Below are positions 7,143 to 14,121 of a stretch of DNA of 14,121 nt, one piece after another. The notes under the pieces were generated by a model that saw only the letters and a program-made list of their open reading frames with translations, made no database searches and was not told the DNA's origin. The stretch lies in the NCBI GenBank assembly GCA_030692905.1, contig JAUYBT010000051.1:1-14121 (forward strand), in the 5' to 3' direction. The position numbers were made by a program, and so were the translations under genes. Source of the stretch: Bacteroidales bacterium (GTDB taxonomy: Bacteria; Bacteroidota; Bacteroidia; Bacteroidales; VadinHA17). Each line of letters starts with the position of its first letter. Position 1 is the first letter of the stretch.

Positions 7143-7868
7143 TTACAGGAAGGTTACAGATTCTATTTTATCATCATTAATACCAGGCAGATTCATTAAC
7201 CGTAATAGTACCCGGGCTATTGCCAGAACGTCTTTCTCACAATAGCGGACGATGCGTTCAAGGTCGTTTTCGCCATAGTAAATTCCTGCAACCATACTGC
7301 CATCAATATCATCTTTCGGGGTGGAAATGCCAAGTATTGAGGTAAGCAAATCGAGTGAAGTGTAATTCTTATAGTCTCCGAATTTCCACAGGTCCATTGT
7401 ATCCAATAGTTTTATCTCCCACGGTTTCCTGCCTGCATTATCAAGAATATCGGGGATGATAAGTCCGTTAATTATCATCCTGCGTGCGATATATGGATAG
7501 TCAAATTCTTTACCGTTATGAGCACACAGAAGCGCCTCTCTGTTGGTTTTCGAGAACTTCGAAAGCATAGCAGAAAAGTCGGAGAGAAGTGTTTTTTCTT
7601 CATTCCCGTAAAAAGATTTCAGTCTGAAACTGAAGGGATTCTTTTCTTTAATCAGCCCAACCGAAATACAAATAATCTTCCCGAATTCGGAATAGATACC
7701 TGCCCTTTCATAAACATATCCGGATGTCTGATCGGGAGATCTGAACTGATTTGATTTTTTATCCCATAAAGACTGCATTGCAGGATCAAGCAGATCATAG
7801 GATGCTGCTGCAGGTACTGTTTCAATATCGAGGAACAAAACATCCTCCACTCTTACATTATCAAGCAT
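7143..7868 (-). CDS. PolB-like (DnaQ-fold) 3'-5' exonuclease
   Basis: The 241-residue protein is a stand-alone 3'-5' exonuclease of the type predicted from family-B polymerase proofreading domains. Exo I is 'FLDIET' (D14, E16). Exo II is 'HNGKEFDYPYIARR' (117-130, D123). Exo III is 'YCEKDVLAIARV' (Y209, D213). Together these give the DEDD metal-binding set with the tyrosine-type third motif. 'LDTMDLWKFGDYKNYTSLDLL' (155-175) is also characteristic of this family. It acts on DNA or RNA 3' ends in the cytoplasm; the exact substrate is not known. The length matches the usual size of the family. It starts 4 nt after the stop of the uridine-kinase relic on the same strand, so the two were probably one operon, and it now relies on the promoter upstream of the relic. 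Confidence 0.87.
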   Translation of the reverse strand: MLDNVRVEDVLFLDIETVPAAASYDLLDPAMQSLWDKKSNQFRSPDQTSGYVYERAGIYSEFGKIICISVGLIKEKNPFSFRLKSFYGNEEKTLLSDFSAMLSKFSKTNREALLCAHNGKEFDYPYIARRMIINGLIIPDILDNAGRKPWEIKLLDTMDLWKFGDYKNYTSLDLLTSILGISTPKDDIDGSMVAGIYYGENDLERIVRYCEKDVLAIARVLLRLMNLPGINDDKIESVTFL

Positions 7869-7872
7869 AATT

Positions 7873-8058
7873 TTATGATTTACTTTTTAATAAATGCTTT
7901 TCAATTATCGAAATCAACACCTCTATCTCAATCGGGTTCCCTTTTTTTAGTTGCTTCAGATGATCAATCAGCAATCCGAATTCGACTGAATCGGGATGAT
8001 CAAAATTAATTTTTGTTTTTCCTGAACCTGTACCACCTGCTATTCCTACTATCAGCAT
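7873..8058 (-). pseudogene. udk: Uridine kinase relic with two internal in-frame deletions
   Basis: An open frame of 61 codons keeps three separate pieces of uridine kinase in the right order. Residues 1-15 are the N-terminus with the Walker A loop 'GIAGGTGSGKT'. These run directly into 'KINFDHPDSVEFGLLIDHL', the block that in a normal enzyme lies some tens of residues further on, and after 'KGNPIE' the frame jumps to 'VLISIIEKHLL', the usual C-terminus. A full Udk is roughly 200 residues, so about two thirds is missing, including the catalytic and nucleoside-binding parts. It cannot phosphorylate uridine or cytidine. Both junctions are in frame and there is no stop, so the leader still reads through to the exonuclease gene 4 nt downstream. 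The start ATG at 8056-8058 is the ancestral one. A translated mini-protein is possible but no function is known. Confidence 0.82.
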
Positions 8059-8065
8059 AAATTTA

Positions 8066-8094
8066 TATTTTTGCAGTAATAATTATCAAAAATA
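8066..8094. promoter_or_regulatory. Possible divergent promoter elements (udk relic/exonuclease and manA)
   Basis: Two TATTTTTG boxes, both matching TAnnTTTG, face in opposite directions: plus strand at 8066-8073 and minus strand at 8094-8087. Clear -33 partners were not seen for either. The plus box would give manA a leader of about 70 nt. Confidence 0.3.
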
Positions 8095-8145
8095 ATAATT
8101 TGTAACTAATATGTTACTCAAGTTGCCATTTCTTAAAAACGAAAA

Positions 8146-9144
8146 ATGTCAGAACTATATCCGTTAAAATTTGAACCTGTTTTAAAAGAGAAGGTCTGGG
8201 GAGGCAATGCCCTGGTAACCCGTTTTAATAAAAACCCCACCGGCTCGCTTCATATCGGGGAAAGTTGGGAGTTATCGGCTATTGCAGATAATCAGTCAAT
8301 AATCAGCAACGGTTTCCTTGCCGGAAACAACATCGGGGAGCTTATTGAAGTTTACATGGGTGATATTACCGGTGATTCAATTTATGAAAAATTCGGAAAT
8401 GAGTTTCCCCTGCTGATCAAGTTTATTGAAGCAAGAGAAGATCTTTCGATCCAGGTGCATCCCGGCAATGCCCTTGCAAAGGAGAGACATAAGGCTTATG
8501 GAAAAACCGAAATGTGGTATATTCTTGAAAGTGAAAAAGACTCAAAGATTTATACAGGCTTCAGAGAAGGCGTTACAAAGGAGATGTACGAAGAGGCTCT
8601 CACCACTGGAAAACTTGCTGATCTTCTTAACGTTGAAAACGTTGAAGCAGGAGATATCTTCTTCACTCCTGCCGGCAGGGTGCATGCGATAGGGGCAGGT
8701 ATTGTTCTGGTTGAAATACAACAAACTTCAGATATTACATACAGGATATTTGACTGGAACAGAAAAAATTCAGGTAAAGAACAAAGGGAGTTGCATACAG
8801 AACTGGCGCTCGATGCCATCGACTTTACTGCAACAGGAAAAAATAAAATCAGGAAGGAACCGGCACTGAATAATACTGAAAATCTCGTCAGCTGTGAATT
8901 TTTTAACACTAACATCCTTTGTTTAAATCGCGCTGTAAGAAAAGAATATTACCTGAATGATTCATTTGTTGTGTACATTTGTATTGATGGAGAATTCTTA
9001 ATCCGCTGGGATAAAAGTTCCGGGAAAGTCTCAAAAGGCGAGACTGTTCTCCTGCCTGCGATGATAAAAGAGGTTACTCTTGAGCCTGTAAGGGAAGCCC
9101 GGCTACTTGAGATATTCATTAATTCGGAAAATAATGATAATTAA
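8146..9144 (+). CDS. manA: Mannose-6-phosphate isomerase, class I type
   Basis: The 332-residue cupin enzyme interconverts mannose 6-phosphate and fructose 6-phosphate in the cytoplasm, feeding GDP-mannose synthesis or mannose use. The zinc ligands of the family are visible: Q103 and H105 in 'SIQVHPGN', E122 in 'GKTEMWY' and H180 in 'GRVHAIG'. 'VWGGNALVTRF' at 17-27 and 'TYRIFDWNR' are also family signatures. The length matches the short bacterial class I form. The ATG at 8146 follows an A-rich leader with no strong Shine-Dalgarno. The next gene begins inside its last codons, implying co-translation. Confidence 0.92.
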   Translation: MSELYPLKFEPVLKEKVWGGNALVTRFNKNPTGSLHIGESWELSAIADNQSIISNGFLAGNNIGELIEVYMGDITGDSIYEKFGNEFPLLIKFIEAREDLSIQVHPGNALAKERHKAYGKTEMWYILESEKDSKIYTGFREGVTKEMYEEALTTGKLADLLNVENVEAGDIFFTPAGRVHAIGAGIVLVEIQQTSDITYRIFDWNRKNSGKEQRELHTELALDAIDFTATGKNKIRKEPALNNTENLVSCEFFNTNILCLNRAVRKEYYLNDSFVVYICIDGEFLIRWDKSSGKVSKGETVLLPAMIKEVTLEPVREARLLEIFINSENNDN

Positions 9145-9928
9145 AAACTTTATTAAAGTATTTTCAGGTTCACTGATTGTAATAATATCTCTGCTGTTTA
9201 TTTCCGGCTGCAACGGAAAAAGAACCGGGAAAAAGGATTCGCAAACCGCAAATGACACTATTACTGTTCCTGATACTGGTTATACCGGTATTACCCAATA
9301 CATGAGCGGTCAGGTTCTGGTCAAGGAAGTTACTTTCAAAAACGGAGTGAGAGAAGGACTGATGAAATCATTTTACCAGGATGGCACTGGCAGAGTGCGT
9401 CAGACTTTCTGGTACGAGAATGGTTTAAGGGAGGATTCAGCAAAGTGGTATTACCTCGAGGGACAGGTTTTTCGTTCTACTCCTTATAATCATGACACCA
9501 TTGACGGTACTCAGAAACAATATTACAGGAATGGCAGGGTAAAAGCCAAATTGAGTTATATAAAAGGATTTCGCACACCATTTCTTGAAGAGTTTACCCC
9601 TGATGGTAAACTTGTGGGCGGATACCCCGAACTTGTAGTCAAAATACAGGATGATTACCGTACAAAGGGTGTTTACATTGTCTCACTGGAACTGTCAGAC
9701 AAATCAACTAATGTTAAATATTACCGTGGTGACTTCTCGAATGGCGTTTTTGATACCGTTCAAATCAAAAAAATAAATACAATAAAAGGGGTTGGTTATC
9801 TGGATCTCAAAAAAACAGGATCGCCGAAAACAGGTTATATAGGAGTAATAGCTCAGATCCTAACCAATTTCAATAATAATTATCTGGTTTATAAAAAGAT
9901 CGAACTCCCTTATAACGATCTTAATTAA
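9134..9928 (+). CDS. Lipoprotein with MORN-type (YwqK-like) repeats
   Basis: The protein starts with a type II signal peptide: 'MIIKNFIK', a hydrophobic core 'LIVIISLLFI' and lipobox 'ISGC' with the lipidated Cys at residue 26 of a 264-residue product. The ATG at 9134 fits this best; an in-frame ATG at 9107 would add nine residues before the charged region. The mature part has MORN_2-like repeats, seen as 'FKNGVREGLMKSFYQDG', 'WYENGLREDSAKWYY' and 'YRNGRVKAKLSYIKG', followed by a beta-rich C-terminal domain. Such proteins are often labelled YwqK-family antitoxins, but no toxin is adjacent, so that label should not be read as function. It is expected to be anchored in the outer or inner membrane. 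It overlaps manA by 11 nt and ends 9 nt before engB. Confidence 0.8.
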   Translation: MIIKNFIKVFSGSLIVIISLLFISGCNGKRTGKKDSQTANDTITVPDTGYTGITQYMSGQVLVKEVTFKNGVREGLMKSFYQDGTGRVRQTFWYENGLREDSAKWYYLEGQVFRSTPYNHDTIDGTQKQYYRNGRVKAKLSYIKGFRTPFLEEFTPDGKLVGGYPELVVKIQDDYRTKGVYIVSLELSDKSTNVKYYRGDFSNGVFDTVQIKKINTIKGVGYLDLKKTGSPKTGYIGVIAQILTNFNNNYLVYKKIELPYNDLN

Positions 9929-9937
9929 AGGGGAAAT

Positions 9938-10546
9938 ATGATAATCCATTCAGCCACCTTCATTAAAAGCAGTCCCACATTAAAAGAGTGTCCGGCACCA
10001 ACGAAGCCTGAATTCGGATTTATCGGAAGATCGAATGTAGGTAAATCTTCACTTATTAATATGCTGACAGGCTGGTCGAAGCTTGCAAAAACATCGGTTC
10101 AACCCGGAAAGACAAGGACTATAAACCATTTCTTTATTAATGAAAGCTGGTACCTGGTTGATCTTCCGGGTTATGGTTATGCCAAAGTACCCATAAAGCT
10201 AAGGGAGAAATGGGTTAAAGCAACTGAGCATTATATTCTTAAAAGGGAAAATCTGATGTGTCTCTTTGTTCTTCTCGACTCAAGGCATAAACCTCAGCGT
10301 TCCGATCTTGAATTCATGGAGTTTCTGGGGCTAAACCAGATAGCCTTTGCAAGAGTTTTCACAAAGAGTGACAAACTTACCCGTACTGCCCTGGAGCAAT
10401 CGAGAATTCAATATGATTCTGAAATGCTGAAAAACTGGGAGCCTCTTCCGGTTTCTTTTATTTCATCAGCGGTTGATGGCAGCGGAAGGGATGAAATACT
10501 GAACTATATTGAAAAATCTATGAACAATTTTTCAAATGGCTCCTGA
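9938..10546 (+). CDS. engB: Ribosome biogenesis GTP-binding protein YihA/YsxC (EngB)
   Basis: This 202-residue GTPase assists late assembly of the large ribosomal subunit. All G motifs are present: G1 'GRSNVGKSS' (30-38), G2 threonine in 'GKTRTINHF' (57-65), G3 'DLPGYGYAK' (75-83), G4 'TKSDK' (142-146) and G5 'SSA' near 176-178. The 'DLPGYG' form of G3 and the short length separate it from Era and Der. An AGGGGA sequence at 9929-9934 gives a good ribosome-binding site for the ATG at 9938, one of the better ones here. It probably belongs to one unit with manA and the lipoprotein gene. Confidence 0.95.
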   Translation: MIIHSATFIKSSPTLKECPAPTKPEFGFIGRSNVGKSSLINMLTGWSKLAKTSVQPGKTRTINHFFINESWYLVDLPGYGYAKVPIKLREKWVKATEHYILKRENLMCLFVLLDSRHKPQRSDLEFMEFLGLNQIAFARVFTKSDKLTRTALEQSRIQYDSEMLKNWEPLPVSFISSAVDGSGRDEILNYIEKSMNNFSNGS

Positions 10547-10563
10547 TATCGGCAGGAATTTTT
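10541..10563 (+). terminator. Weak possible terminator after engB
   Basis: A 5-bp stem TCCTG/CAGGA (10541-10545 with 10553-10557), overlapping the engB stop, is followed by ATTTTTAATTTT. The stem is short, so termination would be partial. TAATTTTG at 10563-10570 just beyond matches the -7 consensus and could serve prs, although no clear -33 box is seen. Confidence 0.3.
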
Positions 10564-10614
10564 AATTTTGTACTCAAATTTGATTGATATACTTAACGGC
10601 TAAATAATAGGAAA

Positions 10615-11553
10615 ATGTTTGGAACAGCACCAATGAAACTTTTTTCCTGCAGGTCTTCTCAGCATCTGGCTCAGATGATTGCAGATAAACTGGGGATCGA
10701 ACTCGGGAAAAGTTCAGTAACAGAATTCAGCGATGGAGAATTTCAACCCTGTTTTGATGAGTCAGTCAGAGGCTGCATGGTTTTTATTGTTCAGTCAACA
10801 AATCCTCCCGCCGATAATCTTTTCGAACTGCTTCTAATGATTGATGCTGCCAAAAGAGCCTCCGCATACAAAGTAATTGCTGTTATACCATATTATGGTT
10901 TTGCCAGGCAGGACAGGAAAGACAGGCCAAGGGTTTCGATTGGTTCGAAGTTATCGGCCGATCTCCTGAGCACTGCCGGTGTCGACAGGGTGATCACCAT
11001 GGATCTTCATGCTGACCAGATTCAGGGCTTCTTCAACGTCCCGGTTGACCATCTTTTCGGTTCCGCAATATTTGCTCCTTATATTGAAAATCTGAAACTT
11101 AAGAATCTTACAGTTTCAGCCCCCGACATGGGAGGATCAAAAAGAACTAATGCCTACTCAAGGCATCTTCAGTCAGAAATGGTCCTGTGCTATAAGCTCC
11201 GTAAAAAACCAAATGTGATAGAAGAGATGTCGGTAATCGGTGAGGTGGAAGGAAGGAATGTGGTTATTATTGATGATATGGTAGACACCGCCGGCACACT
11301 TGTTCTTGCAGCAAATATGATGAAAGAGCGTGGAGCTACCAGCATAAGGGCATTCGCTACACACCCTATACTTTCAGGTAATGCAGTAGATAGGATCAAC
11401 GATTCAGCTATTGAGGAACTTGTAGTGAGCGATTCAGTTCCATTCGTTAACAATTCCAAAAAAATTAAAGTGCTTTCAATAGCAGAAATATTTGCTACAA
11501 CTATCCAGGCTGTCACTTCAAATCAGTCAATAAGTACAAATTTTTTATTCTGA
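10615..11553 (+). CDS. prs: Ribose-phosphate pyrophosphokinase (PRPP synthase)
   Basis: The 312-residue class I enzyme makes PRPP from ribose 5-phosphate and ATP for nucleotide, histidine and tryptophan synthesis. Visible landmarks are 'FSDGEFQPCFDESVRG' (38-53), the ATP-binding flexible-loop region 'YYGFARQDRKDRPR' (93-106), 'MDLHADQIQGFF' (129-140) with the metal-binding His, 'SAPDMGGSKR' (168-177), and the PRPP loop 'VIIDDMVDTAGT' (217-228). Full length for the family. An AGGAAA lies just upstream of the ATG at 10615. Spaces of 68 and about 100 nt on either side suggest its own transcription unit. Confidence 0.96.
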   Translation: MFGTAPMKLFSCRSSQHLAQMIADKLGIELGKSSVTEFSDGEFQPCFDESVRGCMVFIVQSTNPPADNLFELLLMIDAAKRASAYKVIAVIPYYGFARQDRKDRPRVSIGSKLSADLLSTAGVDRVITMDLHADQIQGFFNVPVDHLFGSAIFAPYIENLKLKNLTVSAPDMGGSKRTNAYSRHLQSEMVLCYKLRKKPNVIEEMSVIGEVEGRNVVIIDDMVDTAGTLVLAANMMKERGATSIRAFATHPILSGNAVDRINDSAIEELVVSDSVPFVNNSKKIKVLSIAEIFATTIQAVTSNQSISTNFLF

Positions 11554-11572
11554 TTCCTTTGTCCTATATTTG
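11541..11572 (+). promoter_or_regulatory. Bacteroidota-type promoter for rplY
   Basis: TATATTTG at 11565-11572 matches TAnnTTTG, and a T-run TTTTTT at 11541-11546 lies about 18 bp upstream at the -33 position. It overlaps the last codons and stop of prs (11551-11553) and would give rplY a leader of about 80 nt. Confidence 0.5.
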
Positions 11573-11611
11573 CAGGCCAATTTTTTAATTAATGTTAAAC
11601 GTGTAATGGGG

Positions 11612-11653
11612 AGTTATCGGGTTGATAACTTTTAGTAGCACAATAACTTTTAG
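11612..11653 (+). promoter_or_regulatory. Structured rplY leader: hairpin plus direct repeat
   Basis: AGTTATC at 11612-11618 pairs with GATAACT at 11624-11630 around a 5-nt loop. An 11-bp direct repeat ATAACTTTTAG occurs at 11625-11635 and 11643-11653, the second copy ending 4 nt before the start codon. This could affect translation of L25, for example as an autoregulatory site. That role is inference; no known leader family was recognised. Confidence 0.4.
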
Positions 11654-11657
11654 ACAA

Positions 11658-12287
11658 ATGAAGACAATAGAAATTAAAGGAACGTTCAGAACAGAATTGG
11701 GGAAGAAAAGCTCTAAACAAATCAGAAAAACAGGGAATGTACCATGTGTTATCTATGGAAAAGAAAAGAATATTCACTTCCATGCTCATGAGAACAGTTT
11801 TAAAAACCTGGTATATACACCCGAAGCTCATATGGTTAAACTGAGCATTGAGGATAAAGAGTATAAAGCTGTCCTGAAAGATATGCAGTTCCACCCTGTT
11901 AATGATAAAATTTTACATGCAGATTTTATTGAGATATTTGACAATAAACCGGTGGTTATTGGTATCCCTATAAAAGTTACAGGCGATTCTGTAGGTGTTT
12001 TAGCAGGTGGAAGGCTAAGTATTAAAAGAAGAACCCTGAAAGTAAAAGGTTTAGCAAATGATCTCCCTGAATTTCTTCCGATTGATATTACTGATTTAAA
12101 AATTCACGAGGGATTAAAAGTTGGTGATCTGTCATACGAAAAGATAGAATTACTTGATCCGAGAAAATCAATGGTTCTTACAATTGCCACATCGCGTGTT
12201 GTACAGAAAACTGATGCGGAAGTTGCAGCTGAAGTCGCTGCTGAAGCCGCTGCTGAAGCAGCACCTGAAACTCCGGCAGCTGAGTAG
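11658..12287 (+). CDS. rplY: 50S ribosomal protein L25, CTC form
   Basis: The 209-residue protein is the longer CTC (general stress) form of bL25, which binds 5S rRNA in the large subunit. The L25 domain begins 'MKTIEIKGTFR' and contains 'NVPCVIYG', followed by the beta-rich TL5/CTC domain ('FIEIFDNKPV', 'IPIKVTGDSVGV', 'GGRLSIKRR', 'LPEFLPIDIT'). A low-complexity Ala/Glu tail ('VAAEVAAEAAAEAAPE') closes the protein, as is common for this form. An in-frame ATG at 11622 lies in the leader hairpin and would add 12 residues unlike any L25; the ATG at 11658 is preferred. The gene is followed 32 nt later by pth, the conserved order in many bacteria. Confidence 0.93.
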   Translation: MKTIEIKGTFRTELGKKSSKQIRKTGNVPCVIYGKEKNIHFHAHENSFKNLVYTPEAHMVKLSIEDKEYKAVLKDMQFHPVNDKILHADFIEIFDNKPVVIGIPIKVTGDSVGVLAGGRLSIKRRTLKVKGLANDLPEFLPIDITDLKIHEGLKVGDLSYEKIELLDPRKSMVLTIATSRVVQKTDAEVAAEVAAEAAAEAAPETPAAE

Positions 12288-12319
12288 AACCTATTCATTT
12301 TTAACAACAATCAGGCTTA

Positions 12320-12931
12320 ATGAAATATCTGATAGTTGGCTTGGGAAATATCGGGGAAGGGTACAAAGATACCCGTCATAATATAGGATTTACAGTATTG
12401 GATGCTATGGCATCCAATATTTCTTTTACAGACAGGCGTTATGGAGCTGTTTGCCGGGTCAGATACAAAGGGCGTGAACTTATTCTGCTAAAGCCTTCCA
12501 CATACATGAACCTCAGTGGCAATGCCGTGAGCTACTGGCTGAAAAAGGAAAATATTCCTGTCGAAAACATGCTTGTTATTGTTGACGATATTGCCCTCCC
12601 CCTTGGAAGTATAAGAATAAGACCGAAGGGAAGCGATGGAGGCCATAACGGGCTTGCGCATATCAGCACTATACTTTCAACAAACGAGTACCCCAGGATC
12701 AGAATTGGTATCGGCAGCAGTTTCCGGGAAGGAGCACAGGTCGACTTTGTTCTTGGCATATGGAACGCCGAAGAAAAAAAATTCATGGAGGAAAGAACAA
12801 ACATTGTGATCGGGATGATCAGATCATTTGCATTTGCAGGAATTGAACTGACAATGACCGCTTTTAATAAAGCAGGAAAATTAACTCCTCCCGAAAAAGA
12901 ATCAGACCCGGGAAAACCTCTTCCAAAATAA
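12320..12931 (+). CDS. pth: Peptidyl-tRNA hydrolase
   Basis: The 203-residue enzyme recycles peptidyl-tRNA released prematurely from ribosomes by cleaving the ester bond. The family residues are visible: N10 in 'VGLGNIGEGY', the catalytic H20 in 'TRHNIGF', N64 in 'TYMNLSGNAV', the Asp pair at 89-90 in 'VDDIALPLG', and N110 in 'GGHNGLAHI'. The C-terminal tail is slightly longer and Lys/Pro-rich. It lies between rplY and the S4-domain gene with short gaps (32 and 10 nt), consistent with one translation-related operon. Confidence 0.95.
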   Translation: MKYLIVGLGNIGEGYKDTRHNIGFTVLDAMASNISFTDRRYGAVCRVRYKGRELILLKPSTYMNLSGNAVSYWLKKENIPVENMLVIVDDIALPLGSIRIRPKGSDGGHNGLAHISTILSTNEYPRIRIGIGSSFREGAQVDFVLGIWNAEEKKFMEERTNIVIGMIRSFAFAGIELTMTAFNKAGKLTPPEKESDPGKPLPK

Positions 12932-12941
12932 TCCTGACTAA

Positions 12942-13337
12942 ATGGCTGATAATAAACCTGTTCGGATTGATAAATTCCTTTGGTCAGTCAGACTTTATAA
13001 AACCAGGAGTATTGCTTCCGATGAATGCAGGAAGGGTAGAATCATCATTAATAATATTCAGGTCAAGCCCTCAAGAATGATTACAAAGAACGAAATTATT
13101 ATTGTTAAAAAGCCTCCGGTTATTTACACATATAAAGTGATCGAGCCTGTTGAAAACCGCGTGTCAGCAAAGCTTGTAGAACTATTTGTTGAAGATTTGA
13201 CAACTGAAGAGGAAAAAGCTAAACTGGATATCCGGCAATCGGTGGAAACCGGTTACAGAGACAAAGGTTCTGGTCGTCCTACAAAAAAAGAGAGAAGAGT
13301 AATAGATAAGTTGAAAGAGGACTTCAACGACCGCTAA
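12942..13337 (+). CDS. S4-domain RNA-binding protein, Hsp15-like
   Basis: The 131-residue protein has an S4 RNA-binding domain over roughly residues 7-60: 'VRIDKFLWSVRLYKTRSIA', 'CRKGRIIINNIQVKPS' and 'ITKNEIIIVKK'. A basic C-terminal tail ('GSGRPTKKERRVIDKLKEDF') follows, as in Hsp15 (HslR), which binds 50S subunits that carry a stalled nascent chain. Similar small S4 proteins also occur outside that role, so the ribosome-rescue function is probable rather than certain. It fits well beside pth, which acts on the same peptidyl-tRNA problem. It starts 10 nt after pth stops. Confidence 0.85.
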   Translation: MADNKPVRIDKFLWSVRLYKTRSIASDECRKGRIIINNIQVKPSRMITKNEIIIVKKPPVIYTYKVIEPVENRVSAKLVELFVEDLTTEEEKAKLDIRQSVETGYRDKGSGRPTKKERRVIDKLKEDFNDR

Positions 13338-13419
13338 AATGGTGGTATAAAGACTTAATATTCTCAAAAATGTTGTTAAAGTATTTCTGTTTTTAGCAGC
13401 AGCATTTCATTTTTTTTAT

Positions 13420-13451
13420 CTTGCACTCTACAACTTCAAGCCATATATTTT
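13420..13451 (+). promoter_or_regulatory. Probable promoter for the acyltransferase gene
   Basis: CTTG at 13420-13423 and TATATTTT at 13444-13451 are 20 bp apart. This is one base short of the TAnnTTTG consensus and has the right -33 spacing. The box ends 8 bases before the ATG at 13460, so the leader would be very short. Confidence 0.4.
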
Positions 13452-13459
13452 TTTATTAA

Positions 13460-14121
13460 ATGGGGAAGGAAAATATTGAGAAGTATTCGGCCAGATATGC
13501 GCTCTTAAAATCTGTCGCAGGTTTTTGGCATAATAACGTTTTCTACAGAAAAGTCATAGTTCTTGGCCGCGAGAATATTAACCCTGACCATCATCTGATC
13601 TTTGCCCCTAACCATCAGAATGCTTTGATGGACGCACTTGCAGTTCTTTTTACACAGAAGGGACATCTGGTTTTTCTTGCAAGAGCCGATATTTTTAAAA
13701 GAAAAACAATTGCCTCCATCCTCTATTTCCTTAAGATACTGCCTGTTTTCAGGATCAGGGATGGATTCCGCAGCCTTAAAGGCAATGATGAAATATTCAC
13801 AAAGACAATTGATGTACTGAAAAACAAAAATGGCCTCGTAATTTTGCCTGAAGGAGATCATGCAGGATTCAGAAGGCTGAGACAATTAAAAAAAGGTATC
13901 TGCCGGGTTGCTTTTCAATCAGATGAAGCAACAGGATTTAATCTCAAAATAAAAATAATACCCGTAGGACTTGAATTCTCAAATTACAGCAGGTATAGAC
14001 AGGTTCTGACAGTTGTTTACGGGAAACCTATCGAGGTATCGGAATTTTTCGGATTATATAAAGAGAGCCCCGAGAAAGCACTTAACGAGTTAAGAACCAG
14101 GCTTTCCAATGAGATGAAAAG
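13460..14121 (+). CDS. PlsC-like 1-acyl-glycerol-phosphate acyltransferase family protein, 3'-truncated
   Basis: The frame opens at ATG 13460 and stays open to the window edge, giving 220 residues. Acyltransferase block I is 'APNHQNALMDAL', with H52 and D58 spaced by five residues instead of the four of classic PlsC; this form is also seen in a group of Bacteroidota lysophospholipid acyltransferase-like proteins. Block II is 'ILPVFRIRDG' and block III 'LPEGDHAGFRR', followed by 'IKIIPVGLEFSNYSRYR'. It should transfer an acyl chain to a phospholipid precursor or related lipid at the membrane; the acceptor is not known. A stretch of about 120 nt with a probable promoter separates it from the S4 gene, so it is likely a separate unit. 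The C-terminal part lies outside the window. Confidence 0.87.
   Translation, partial: MGKENIEKYSARYALLKSVAGFWHNNVFYRKVIVLGRENINPDHHLIFAPNHQNALMDALAVLFTQKGHLVFLARADIFKRKTIASILYFLKILPVFRIRDGFRSLKGNDEIFTKTIDVLKNKNGLVILPEGDHAGFRRLRQLKKGICRVAFQSDEATGFNLKIKIIPVGLEFSNYSRYRQVLTVVYGKPIEVSEFFGLYKESPEKALNELRTRLSNEMK

Noticed and set aside
6649..8110. A 12-bp direct repeat TTTGTAACTAAT at 6649-6660 and 8099-8110, which could be an attachment-site duplication around the integrase relic.
   Set aside because: An AT-rich 12-mer match is expected by chance in a window of this size, and neither copy lies at an obvious junction.
9134..9928. Toxin-antitoxin system, because YwqK-like proteins are often annotated as antitoxins.
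   Set aside because: No toxin gene lies next to it; the neighbours are manA and engB, and the protein has a lipoprotein signal.
11622..11657. Upstream ATG for rplY.
   Set aside because: The added 12 residues do not resemble L25 and the ATG lies in the leader hairpin; ATG 11658 gives the standard N-terminus.

Overview
The window looks like chromosomal DNA from a Bacteroidota bacterium, probably of the Bacteroidales/Marinilabiliales type. Three things suggest this. Several start regions carry the phylum-specific -7 promoter pattern TAnnTTTG (for example TATATTTG at 3513-3520 and 11565-11572). Shine-Dalgarno sequences are mostly weak. The gene content also fits: a CTC-type ribosomal protein L25 next to pth and an S4-domain gene, a PolB-like 3'-5' exonuclease, a MORN-type lipoprotein and a typical Bacteroidota tyrosine-recombinase tail. 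The assignment is inferred; no rRNA or tRNA is present.

Region 1 (1-717) holds the 3' end of a gene for a carboxypeptidase-regulatory-like beta-sandwich protein. It is followed by a compact cluster of GC-rich mini-hairpins with one covarying base pair, and then a clear rho-independent terminator.

Region 2 (about 718-7142) is visibly more AT-rich and looks like an accessory island. It contains (a) an 889-residue protein on the minus strand that joins a TM0106-type module (Cas4-like cysteine quartet plus a DEDD RNase H/exonuclease domain) to an IS66-type DDE transposase in one reading frame; (b) a divergently transcribed N6-adenine DNA methyltransferase fused to a single HsdS-like specificity domain; (c) a convergent gene for a probable HNH endonuclease, which together with (b) makes a plausible restriction-modification pair; (d) a perfect-arm inverted repeat with a 7-bp tandem unit; and (e) the fossil C-terminus of a tyrosine recombinase. 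Transposase, integrase relic and restriction genes together suggest a mobile or defence island inserted between housekeeping genes.

Region 3 (7143-8058, minus strand) has an intact PolB-like 3'-5' exonuclease gene. Upstream of it is a 61-codon relic of uridine kinase that kept its start, Walker A loop, a middle block and its C-terminus, but appears to have lost two internal segments in frame.

Region 4 (8146-14121, plus strand) is an ordinary housekeeping run: manA, an overlapping MORN-type lipoprotein, engB/ysxC, prs, rplY (ctc), pth, an Hsp15-like S4 RNA-binding protein and the 5' part of a PlsC-like acyltransferase that runs off the window. manA, lipoprotein and engB are tightly packed, as are rplY, pth and S4, suggesting two transcription units with prs between them.

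The most interesting object is the nuclease-transposase fusion at 718-3387. Next are the methyltransferase/HNH pair beside it and the double-deleted uridine kinase.
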